64,000 nt of DNA. Origin: Anadara kagoshimensis (Eukaryota > Mollusca > Bivalvia > Arcoida > Arcidae). The position numbers and the translations under genes are program-made. Under the pieces are notes generated by a model. It did not search any database and was not told the origin of the DNA. It saw nothing but the letters and a program-made list of their open reading frames with translations. Below, piece by piece: positions 48,482-59,199 of the stretch. Location of the stretch: contig JACFYK010000022.1 in assembly GCA_021292105.1 (NCBI GenBank), positions 295,501 through 359,500 of the forward strand. The letters run 5' to 3'. Each line of letters opens with the position of its first letter. The stretch's first letter is position 1.

Positions 48482-50245
48482 GAGTGGGTGAATGATTGTT
48501 TAAAGCCGCATCAGCAATATTGCAGCTATTCGCGGCTAGAAAAAGTAAAAGATATGATAGTTTCAATAATACAAACTATTAAAATGTAAAACTAAAAATA
48601 AAAAAAAATTATATTTATTATACAAGTTAATAACCCGAAGGAAGTTTAATATTTGATGTCCACTGACATTACTAAAAAGATCATGCATTGATATTGCTGA
48701 ATAAAGAATATCCATTGTAGGTGCAAAGTTACCACAATCCAGCAAAATTTGCTGGACAGATTGGTGACCTTAACAAGGAACACACTGGGAAGGTTGTTCT
48801 CCTTTTAATATAAACGTATGTGTTAAATAACTATGGCCGATTCTACACCGCCGAAAAACAATACTTTCATGCCTATTGTACTGGGGTAAAGGTGTAAATC
48901 CCAGACAAGGCTGAATTGAAAATGATTTATTATGTTCTTGACTATTCCAATGATTCGACCATTGATCATTGATATAATTGTATATCAATGGTTTCAAATC
49001 ATAATGCGGAATTAAGCAAGCTGTTATACTTTTAGACAATGCTACTTTAGCAGCTGAATCGGCTTTTGTGTTGCCTTTAATGCCAACATGGAAAGGTAAC
49101 CAACAATAATGTATTGTTTTAATAAAATCTGAAAATGCATATGTAACTGAACTATGCATATTCCAGAATTTCACAAATGAGAGGCTGATCAAATGTTCTG
49201 CTCTTTATTTCCCGAAGGACATATAAAGAGTCCGAGCATATAATTAAATTGTTATGAGGCGATTTTGAAATAAACTGTAAAGCAAGCAATATTGCTTTAG
49301 CCTCAGCTGTGAATATGGAGCTTTCATTTGGAAGACGAATACTTATTGTTTCCAATAACTGCGGCCGCTGATACCCGACCAGCAGTTTTTGATCCATCAG
49401 TATAAATTGAATGCCACTGTCGTAGTTCCTCTCTTATAATTGGAGGAATCAAACGACTATATCTATCTTTAATAAAAGCAAATTCCTGCTGATATACATC
49501 TTGGCTTTTTATAGTTTGTCTTGGCCTGTTTCTGACTTTTTATAGTTTGTAAGATCCAAATTGACCTCTGGTTTATCAAGAAACCAGGGTGGATCATCTG
49601 TTAATTTGTGTTTCTTAATAACATCAAGTTTTTAATTACATTTCTCAAAATGTGGTTTTAAACGGATTCCTAAAGAAGCAATAGCATTGACCTTTTAATA
49701 GTAGAGCTCTTAATAAGGAGGATTAAAACACAATGAAATGCCGGATTGGATGGATTTGCAAATAATTTTGTGGCATACTGAGAGAATTTAGTGCGCCTTA
49801 AGTGCAGTGGAGGTTCATTAGCTTCCACGTATAAAATATCAATTGGAGACGTTTTAAAAGCTCCTAAACCTATTCGTAGACCTTGGTGATGAATTTTATC
49901 AAGTCTTTAAAATATGATTTACGGGCAGATCCATAAATAATAGACCCGTAATCCAGTATAATCTGATAAGTGACCTGTACAAATGAAGTAATGTTGGTTG
50001 ATCACCACCCCAGTGTGTATTAGATAAAACCTTTAATATATCCAATGCTTTAAGACATTTAGCCTTGATGCTTTTAATATGGGTAATAAAAGATAAAAAG
50101 ATAATTTGGAAATCAAATAGGATTCCTAAAAATTTAGCTTCTTTTGCAACTTTATTAATACTGCCATTGATATACAGTTCAGGGTCATTATGCATTTAAC
50201 GTTTATTGCAGAAATGGATACAGGAAGTTTTATTTTTTTAAAAAT
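48482..50245 (-). pseudogene. 5'-truncated LINE of the I/Nimb type (RT end plus RNase H)
   Basis: On the minus strand, in order: the RT C-terminal region (49899-50195, EAKFLGILFD, IKAKCLKALDILKVLSNTHW, GGDQPTLLHLYRSL), then HHQGLRIGLGAFKTSP and LYVEANEPPLHLRR near 49880-49780. RNase H follows at 49397-48940 (FTAEAKAILLALQFI, ICSDSLYVLREIKS, WLPFHVGIKGNTKADSAAK). After that come QPSQCVPC (48770) and a C-terminal MHDLFSNVSGHQILNFL (48690-48640). RNase H after RT is the hallmark of the I/R1/LOA group. Frameshifts and stops separate the blocks, including one between the IKSRTFD and LPFHVGIKG parts of RNase H, and everything 5' of about 50245 is lost. The 3' terminal 60 bp (48482-48540) is homologous to the tail of SINE S2 at 21021. 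Confidence 0.9.
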
Positions 50246-50492
50246 AGCGAAAGAAAAATCAAATCAAAATTGTTAATTCTAACATGGACAACGATACGGA
50301 AATAATATACCGGATCAGCCCTGAGCGGCGGTCTTAATACGATTATATTGGACTGGAGTAATCCAGTTGATTTCTATTTAAAAAAAATTTTAGGTGTATA
50401 ATATCTATGTACTGTTATTAGCGCAGTAAAACCTATTGAGAACATTGATATGCCTAGGTTGTAATATAACTAATTATTTAATAGTTTATTAC

Positions 50493-50661
50493 CTGTGAAA
50501 AACATCAACAGCCATATTGTGAACACCTCCGAATCGAGAAGCAACCAATTTTGCCTCGAGCTCCTTGTTCGATAAATTTATCTTCTCAATATTTCCTATC
50601 AACTTTGCAATGTAGACTATTCGACGAAGCCAATCAATCTCAATAGAGTAAATATAAGTGT
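50493..50661 (-). CDS. LDLR class B (YWTD) propeller gene, first recognised exon
   Basis: The 169-base exon is cleanly bounded by TTTGTTTTAG and CACAG/GTAATA, phase 1 in and phase 2 out. It reads TYIYSIEIDWLRRIVYIAKL followed by IGNIEKINLSN and GVHNMAVDVFH. This is the YWTD-blade pattern (IDWLxRxxYxxxxxxxxIExxNLxG ... xxMAVDxxH), with YIAK where the family has YWTD. Upstream exons should lie beyond 50661 but I could not recognise any up to 64000. Expected role: extracellular ligand-binding propeller; the specific protein is unknown. Confidence 0.75.
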
Positions 50662-51171
50662 CTAAAACAAAGAACACAAATAGAAATCAATCTCAGTATA
50701 TACAGTATACTTCTTTTATTTATCATGTTCATAATCGACTGCATGTTTATTATTCTCTAAGAAATAACCTAAGAACAAGTTCGTGCATGCATGAGGCGTA
50801 CTTTATCGTCTGTTGTATACTCGCACGTATTTGTACAAGTTTTTAGCTACAGCACAAGTACTCCAAAGACTGGCATACAGAAACCAAAACCCTAATAACG
50901 TCGAAATCATTCGATAATCTGTCCTCTAAATACGAAAGTCTTTTGGAGGATAAAGTATCTTAAATAAATAATTGTCTATATTTACTGTTATTTAAGATTT
51001 AAAATTCACCAAAATATAAAGACGTCCGTTTTAGAATACAATTCCTCATTAGTGGACCAACTTGTTTCACAATTTTTTCATGGGCTTTTCAAAAGAACGG
51101 AATATATTTAATCAAGTTTAGCTAAGGAAATACTTTGCAGTCCAGCTTAAAACTTTTATATACAGGTAAAC
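50662..51171. other. Non-coding stretch (probably intron)
   Basis: No supported element. Confidence 0.4.
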
Positions 51172-51362
51172 CTGCCTTAAAGGCCATATCTATGTAAAGA
51201 CCATCTCTATATAAAGGTCAACTGTTTATAAAGGTCAGTAGAATCGTATCTCATTTGTTCTTTATTCATATTATTTGAACCTGTATATAAAGGTCACCTG
51301 CCCATAAAGGCCGCTGGTTCCCCTGGGTGGCCTTTATATACAGGTTTCAATCTACAGTAATA
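51172..51362 (-). repeat. Dispersed ~190-bp repeat, family A, inverted copy
   Basis: This is the reverse complement of 2150-2345 over its length, with multiple CTTTATATACAGGT-type blocks. It is better preserved than the other copies. Confidence 0.8.
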
Positions 51363-54300
51363 ATTTGCCTCTACATGTTTGCTATGTTGTTGGCAATAAT
51401 GTCAAGTGTTTTGTAGACACTGTAAGCCTACATTGTGCTGAATTGAGAAAAAGGACATTGAAACGACGATAACAACATAAGTCAGATCGGTTTAAATTTT
51501 TATCAGACTGATATAGCGGAAGACAAAATAACAACAAAATCAAATCATCAGTTAGGACCTAAATTATGATTCAATCACTCATTTGTTGAGGACTACCGAT
51601 GTTGCCCTAAAAGATCATGGATTACTTAACTAATATTTTATTAATCGTATATGTAGATCTGTTATTTTTATAATATGTATTAAAAAAACATTGGTGAAAT
51701 TTCTTATATTAAGTCTAAAAAAAACACCGTTAAGCGGAGCAAAATACGTCTATACTATGTGGGCAGTTAAGGGAAAAACGTAAATAGATTGATAAAATAC
51801 TAATAATATGAAGTTGACTTCTTTTTAGAGAAAATATTACTGCTTACGTCCAGTCATGATTATACATTATATAATCATCAATTTATCCATGCACGATATA
51901 TATTATAATCTATCCCTGCACTATAGCCGATTTATAATGTATAATAATGAAAAATACAATCTTATGACTAGAAATATATTTTGAAGTTCCCACATGATAA
52001 CTATAAACCTTATTATCTTTTAATACATGTATATGTATACAGAGAAAAAAATTGGCTAAAAGATATAGGTACGTGTAGGAGTATTAAGACTTACTGTTTG
52101 ATGAATAAATGGGCCAATTGAACATGCAAAGTCAATATTTCGACCGCTTGGCCTAATGCTGGTGACGTCTCGATATAAGTGAAATATTTATCAAATTCCA
52201 TTTGAGCCGCTCCATGACAAAACGACCCTTATGGCACAAAATATCGATTTTGAGTTTTTATCAAATCCTGAAAGTACATTTATTCGTGATTTCAAAAATG
52301 AAAATCTTGTCTTAAAATTCGAACATATTACGTCGCTATGGTAACTTTTACACGCAGGTGTTCCTTAAGTTGTGACGCAATCGTAACGTCACTGTAAGAT
52401 AAACGTAAAGAATAAACTATATTCTTAGATAACATTTACTGTCAAACATGTATATTTATTAATTTTATGTTTCCAGCCATTTTATTCTCGGAGCGTATTC
52501 AAAATCCTGTTTTATTGAAAAGGGAAAAAATATTCCGAAATGCATTGATATAAAATAAATTTGAATTATTTTGGTGATTTTCCAACTATTGGCACAGGGA
52601 AAAACTTTTTTTCTTATTTTTCCTTCTTTATTTCATTTCATTTTATTTTATTTTTTTATTTTTATTTTTTTTTTTGAAAAAAATCAACAAATTAGAATTA
52701 CCATTGGATTTTGGTGACCATGTGGTGCCATGGTTAGCGTTTCTGTTCACCACCAACCTAGTGCATAACCACATTTTTACGTGAACGTGAAAATGACACC
52801 TGGTTGGATTAACCCTAACCTCCAATTTTTCAAAGAAACTCTAAAATCCCGGTCAATAAATAGAATAAAGCTGAATTTTACTCTGGTTTCAGTTATTCCT
52901 TGGTCGGGAATATGAAATGTTGATCATTTATTATATTTTAATAGGTTTTTCACATGTTTTGATTGACATCAGATTTCGGCAAACGAGAATGACATATTTT
53001 GTTTGGGCAGTGTAATGATTTACTTCTTTGATTATTCCCCCGCCCTCAGGGGTGAGGGGGTTAAGTAATACAGCTGTGCGCGTGTGTGATTGTTCGTGAA
53101 TAATATGGTTTCCATGCATTTGAAAGAAAACAGTATATCCGATTGAGCTGAAACTTGGTCAGTTGATTTATTATGTTAGTGAGTGGTATGGAATTGTTCG
53201 ACAGCCTTATAGCACATCCAAGATGGCCGCCATTACTATAAATAGCAAACACCTATATATATGGCCATTAAAATTTTATTTATATACCGATTTTGTTAAA
53301 AAATTTACCATGGAAAATATAACTCTGGGCATTAAACATATATGTAACAGGTTTTTCGTTAAATTTTTAGTTTGCGTAATATTTATGCAAATAAGATGTA
53401 TTTATAGCCTAAGTATTCAATTCTTTGGTGTGGTATTCTACAACCAGTGGTCAATAAAAACATATTTCACTTTGGATTTCACTGATGTTCACCATTGCGG
53501 GGGAGGGGGGGGTAGTGTTCTCTGAACACCTTGCGTTGCTTCGCCGTATCGTGTGACCTTGTTAGATAAACATTAAGTTGTAATCAATTCACATCCTGGA
53601 ATAAAAAATCTGTGTAACATTAAAAAATATACCTAACTAACGGCTTTGCTTTATAACGAGACCTGAATTTTGAAATCTGAAAAACAAATAGTTTTATACA
53701 ACGTTGACTTAACCTTTGTAGGTGTGTATTTTTAAAAAAAATAGTTTCTGAAGCAATTAATTGCTTTAGATGTTTAACATACAATATTATTTAAATATTT
53801 TGAATGGTATATTACACCCCAGACAATATTATTTCATTTATAATAAGTAGCAGGTCCAGGACCCGAGGAAAACCCATATCACCTGAAGAAAACCCCTCAA
53901 TTTTAAGCAAAAACTTTTGCACTATTGGGTCAGCGAGAGTGGTGAGCGGCACCAGAATCCGTAAACTGCTGGTGTAAATAACCCAGCAATAATAGGAAAT
54001 CTATAGCTCACAGGGTTAATCCTCAGGGTATGTTGGATAATGGTCCCATGTTTCTGAAATAAGCATCACCTAATATGATCCATTACTTTTCTTTTTGCAA
54101 GTCTTCAAGTGACCGTAAAATGTGTGAAGCCTATTGGTGAAGATCACAACTAAAGCACATCTCTCACACATGAAATTATGACGTTAGGGAGCTACACCAG
54201 ATTTTAGTATATCATCAAGGTTTTAAATATGATGCAATATAGCCACACGCCCGATGCAGTACCTCTGCGGGTGTATTATTAACATAATTTGCAAGGGGTC

Positions 54301-54690
54301 CCTGAAAATGTTATCGCGACTGTCGTATTAACTTTGAAGCCCATGGAAAAATAATCATGTTTTTGTACATGTTAAGATGCTGCTATTTTAAGCGAAATGT
54401 CACGAGAGAGGAGAGAGATTGTTGTGGTAATGTTGTTTAACTTCAAATCAACATTAACAAAATAAATGTTTAACGATTACATGTAATCTAAAAACAAGTT
54501 CATGTATGCATGAGATGTTCAAGTGTGAGTTGTATTTTGTTCTAGTGTGAACACACACGTGGCCACTTTATGGTGCAACCTCACTAAGTGAGTATGCCAA
54601 TCTAAGTCATGTAATTCTGAGCTCATTCGAATTAATCAATAATCTGTCCTCCAAATACTGAGCGCCAGGTGAGAAAGCAAAGTCTAAAAT
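51363..54690. other. Long stretch without a gene
   Basis: It contains a family D fragment on the minus strand at 52125-52200 (GACGTCTCGATATAAGTGAA), a T-rich low-complexity run at about 52605-52680, and a short G-run at 53498-53512. No host exon was recognised. Confidence 0.45.
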
Positions 54691-54694
54691 GTTA

Positions 54695-54775
54695 ACAATC
54701 TTGGGTATGGACCCGGCATGGGTTAAAACCTACAACCTCCCGCTATCAAGGCGAACGCCCCAAGAGAGAGAGAGA
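54695..54775 (-). repeat. tRNA-like SINE head fragment
   Basis: The minus strand reads GGGGCGTTCGCCTTGATAGC, GGGAGGTTGTAGGTTTTAAC and CCATGCCGGGTCC, a degraded A-box/B-box pair of the kind found in mollusc SINEs. GA-rich repeats flank it. Confidence 0.5.
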
Positions 54776-55706
54776 GAAGAGAGATTTCACCTACAATTTC
54801 TTGTCTCCACATTTACGGTTATTGATGACAAGATAAATGTTTTAAGTGTATTATAATGTAATAGGGTTGGTTTATATAAAGATATTTTACATGCCTTTAC
54901 ATAAAGATTTGATTTAATTCCTCTAAAAATGTGCTCAAATTTTGCCAGATTTTACTTGAGAGAGAAAATGTCCTCATATACTAGTAACTGAGTGTTATGC
55001 ACCCAGTCAAGATTCTTCCAGTTAAATAGAGTCAGGGATGGGGAAACCGGGGTGTCGGGGGAAACAACGGACAATGAACTGACAAACTAACATACAGTGT
55101 CCCATGTCGTTCATATCTAGTCAGTGAGAGGCACAACAATCATTAATTGAGTACTCAGCCGCTCAGAGACTCACATATTGCTGGATAAGGACCAACAAAT
55201 CTTTAGAAATAATGTACTTGTATTCAAAGATAGCAAGTGACACTTCAATCAAATTCAATGTATGAACATTTAATCTGTACTGAGTACTTTAATTACTGTG
55301 AAGGGTGGTACATTTTAGTACATTTTAAACGTATCTTCGCAAAAAAAAAAAAAAAGAAAAAAAAGAAAACACTAGTTACACGTCCTTATCTTGACACAAT
55401 ACGCACAATGTGAGTAAACCGTGTGTATGGTTTCAAATTTTCAATTTCAACCAACGGACGTGAATAAAATGTCCTCTTCTGAAACAAAACTTCAATATAT
55501 CATGGCAATACAACTTGACATTGTTACAACCGTATTATTAATTTTTCAGTCTCTGGAATTAGCAAAAGAAATCAAAATCAATACCATTTAAAAACAGCGA
55601 TTAAAGTCTGAAATTCAGCCCACTTTAATTTCAGTACATAGAATTTTGTTTTTAAATTTAAGGACACCACTTAGTTCAGATGAACTGATAAGAGCTATGT
55701 TCCAAT
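54776..55706. other. Non-coding stretch
   Basis: A poly-A run near 55341-55370 and nothing else supported. Confidence 0.45.
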
Positions 55707-56114
55707 TTGTACTGTCACATAAAATTTATAATGTCACATAGCAACGCGCGTGACTATGTGACAGTACGTTTGTTCGAGTCGCCTCCCTTCACTGGATCAC
55801 ATCAGCGCTTTGAACAAAACATGTTTTCAGTTGTATCTACGGCAAGCGTCTCATTGTTATTGATATTGTTTAAATTCGTCTGTAACAACAACGGTCGGAT
55901 GATGTTTGTCGAGGTTGGCAATGACTTTCTTGGCAATTTGTTAGAGTCTAAAGACTCTGCATCAACTAAGCGGATCATTAAGCGGACCGTGGATATGTTT
56001 CTTAAATTTCTTGGCTCAAATGACTTTGGATTTGAGGCATTCCCGGTCGATAAATTGGATGAAAATCGGTATGGGCATTACAAAAGACGAAGGATGCACA
56101 TCATGTATTGGTAA
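55707..56114 (+). CDS. ORF with Crypton/DUF3504-type N-terminal segment, partial
   Basis: The 135-residue frame contains MFVEVGNDFLGNLLESKDSA, STKRIIKRTVDMFLKFL and AFPVDKLDEN. This resembles the start of tyrosine-recombinase-derived proteins of the Crypton group (FxExxxxxLxxLLExKDSxxTKxxxKxAxxxFxxFL ... LDxLL), where an arm-binding SAM-like domain begins. After LDEN the similarity stops and the frame ends in HYKRRRMHIMYW. No recombinase catalytic part was found. The first ATG lies in a small hairpin (TACTGTCACATA at 55709, TATGTGACAGTA at 55755), so the true start may be the later Met in NMFSV or MMFVEV. It is either a first exon of a longer gene or a transposon remnant. Confidence 0.5.
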   Translation: MYCHIKFIMSHSNARDYVTVRLFESPPFTGSHQRFEQNMFSVVSTASVSLLLILFKFVCNNNGRMMFVEVGNDFLGNLLESKDSASTKRIIKRTVDMFLKFLGSNDFGFEAFPVDKLDENRYGHYKRRRMHIMYW

Positions 56115-56141
56115 AATAAAACAAACATTCGGTGTAATAAA

Positions 56142-56284
56142 ATAAATATTACATTTCTGACAGGGTGCCAGTACATATTGTCACCTCTCGAAAAGCATTG
56201 TCAGCCTCGGCTATCGCCTCGGCAAACAATGCTTCCTCGAGGTGACAATATGTACTGGCACCCTGTCAGAAATGTAATGTTTAT
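56142..56284. repeat. Long near-perfect hairpin beside the Crypton-like ORF
   Basis: ATTACATTTCTGACAGGGTG to TGTCACCTC pairs with GAGGTGACAATATGTACTGG to AAATGTAATG. The stem is over 40 bp, and an inner stem AGCATTGT/ACAATGCT encloses a centre of CCTCGGCTATCGCCTCGG. The GAGG/ATCGCC-type centre recalls 7579-7722. Confidence 0.9.
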
Positions 56285-59199
56285 ATAATGATGTTCGTTG
56301 CCTGCTGTTGTTGCTTTTATGTCTACCAACATCCGTTGTAACTTTGAAAAGTTGTTGTTTGAGTAACGCAGATAGAGAACGCGTTAATTTTTCACTTTAT
56401 CACATATAAACAAATATACATATCTTAAGACTTTTTGATTTTATATCAATAATGATGTTTTTTAAACAAATATCAGGTTAAATTTACAAAAGGAAATAAA
56501 ATAAATATTGATATTTCTTAAGTTTGTATGTTTCAACTGAAGGTCACATAAAGGAAATGCTCTTATCGTAAGCCTTACATATCTACATTATCATTACCAA
56601 TGTAATATAGTTGATGCTGAAAAAGAATTTAGAAAGAAAGAGATGAGAAACAAGTATCTAAAGCAGCTGTTCAAAGGGTTTTCATATCGCTTCGATTTCA
56701 TTTGTTTTAATTGCTATATGATTCTGAATGATTAAAATGGGCTAGATAGTATGAACAAATTGTTAAATGTTAAGTGTTTTACTTCTGACTTTTAATCTAA
56801 AAGTAAAATTTGTAAATAAAATACATCAAAACTAATGGGGTTGTTTCTTTGTTAAATTTCAAAATTTTAACTATTGCTTCTTTTTTATTTATGTATAATC
56901 ATTTTTTGATTTTGCTTTATTAAATGTGTTATTTTCATCCAAAAATCGTTAACCATTTGGTATTTCCAGAATAAATAAGTGGTTGTTACACAGAAGTTTT
57001 GCAAAAGGTACAATTCTTATTTATGTTTATATGTAATTTTTCCAATAATTGTTTGTGGCAAGTATTTCTTTTTGTAAAAAGTGCGAGACAATTAATATCT
57101 TTCCATTCTTTTTCACTTAATAAAAATTCATTTGTCCACTTTCATTCGTCCGCTGTAAACTTATTTAATTTGATTTTTCAGATTTTTTTCTTTTTAATTT
57201 CAAAGACATGTGAATAAAATCAGTGTATCAGTTCATTATTTTGCTTTGAAATATTTTTTAAATTTGATATTTAATTTAGTTTTTTTCCTAGATATTTAAA
57301 AAAAAAGATTTTTATTGAAACGATTTTTCAGGTATAAGAACAAATCTCCCAACTATTCTTCATTTAACCGCTAATAAACATTTCGCGTTGTTGTAATCAG
57401 TGTTTTGAGGATACTACTTTGTTGCCAATTGTAAACTTGGAATTATTCCAAATACAAGATTTTTAATTATTTAAACAATGTTTACAACATTTTATGCCAT
57501 TTATCTAAGTAAACGCTTTCAAAACTTGTTGTCGAAAATTGTTGATTTCGTTACTTGTAATTGTATTTGTTATTAGATTGTTCAGTGTGTCCCGTAAGTT
57601 TTTGATTTACCTAATTAATATAGACTTTTGTGTGTGGTACTTTTTTTCGAATCCGTTTATGAGACTTTCCAGGTCAATCATTTTTCAGTTCCCCATTTAT
57701 AGAATTTTCATTAAAGCTGAATGTTTAAATTTGTCTGGCTTTAAGTTCCATATAAAAAAACTAAGCTGCTGTGTAGATATTTTATAGTCTATTCAGGAGG
57801 ATTAGGGCGTGACAAATATATGTAATTAAAAATATTACAAGTGTTTATAATTGTTTTTATTCCAAAAGGTGTAAGATTCTTAGACGACTAAACTTTTAGA
57901 ATTGATTCTATTTTTTTTATTCGTTTGTAATCATTCAAATTTATCATTTTGTCTATGAAGAAAATAGGGTCAAACCAACAGAAAATATATTTATGTGATT
58001 TTTTTTTCAGAAATGGTGTTTTTATTCACCATAAAACATCTTCCAATTTCAATCCAGAGGAATTTTAGTTAGTTTTCGCCAATTAAAGTTACGAAAAACT
58101 GATTTTATTTACCAAAACAAATAAAGAAAGTAAATAAAATAATTTAAGACAGCAGATTTTAATTTTCATGTATTGTATTGTTATTTTAACCTACATTGTA
58201 CATGGTCAATTTGACATGTTAGAAGTCAATTCACTCCAGCCATTTAGTTTAAGATTTATTACTCTAATTTAACCGTTATATTTTAAAACTCTGGATGTAC
58301 ACACTGATGACCACCCGGTTGGTCAATTTGTTTTTAATTGTTAGTATTATTTACGGACACGGTACTTTCCTTAGTGTATCAGCTTATTAACCTTGAACCA
58401 TCAGATTCTGACAACCTTCCATCAAGTACAGATCTTTGAATTGAGGGAATTTTAATCGAAAAATAACGCTGTTGCAAGGTAAAGGCGAACCATATTTAAT
58501 TTATATTTATATACATATAATATATATTTTTTATTTATTACATATATTATATTTGTTTTTCTGTGGTTGATTTAATATATTTGTTACACGTGCACTGTTT
58601 TTTGTTATTCTTTTGTCCAGTCTTAGTCATTTTATTCAACATAACAAAACATACTTACTGACTGGTTTATTTTATCTAAATAATGTCTGTTCGCACTACA
58701 GATGTGTTTTCAGACTCTATATGACATTATTTCTTCGCACTAGAGATTATACTAGTCGATAGTAATGATATTCGGTGTCATAAGCTAGTTCGGAATATTA
58801 TTCCCTTTACCCGGTTTATCATTCATGATTATGGTGTTACTCATGTTATTATTGGCAAGTATTTCGTCGGGTAATTGTATCGGTTCAGTTTATACTGTAT
58901 GTTTTACTACAACTGTTCATCTAAGGAGTCTTCGGGCTATCCTACTGGCATCTTCAATCCATGTGGCTTGTTACACAATCATTTATAGCAACGGATGATT
59001 CCCATTTATATGATTATATACTTAATATAACAGAAACCGTGTTTGTTTAGCCCTTGGTATATCGATGAGTCGTGTCTTATTTATCACAGTATCATTTTGC
59101 CTTTGCCTCTATATTTTTGTAGCTTACTTGCTTTAACCATTTGTGTTTGATGTTTACAATCCAAGCATATTTCTTCATGCATTTGGTGGCAACCTTTTT
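56285..59199. other. Very AT-rich stretch
   Basis: T-rich runs throughout; no coding similarity seen. The right part may belong to the 5' non-coding end of the DIRS-like element. Confidence 0.45.

Larger units (their letters stand above)
45301..50492 (-). other. 5.2-kb intron of the propeller gene
   Basis: Phase 2, with a GTAATA donor (50492) and a TTTGTAG acceptor. Inserted in it are a hairpin, a reverse-transcriptase fragment with family C repeat, a CpG-rich tandem repeat and a truncated LINE. 46490-47185 and 47345-48480 show nothing else. Confidence 0.65.

Noticed and set aside
53061-53525. Overlapping ORFs on both strands near 53061-53525
   Set aside because: No domain, low complexity at the end, and the sequence style is of an interspersed repeat.
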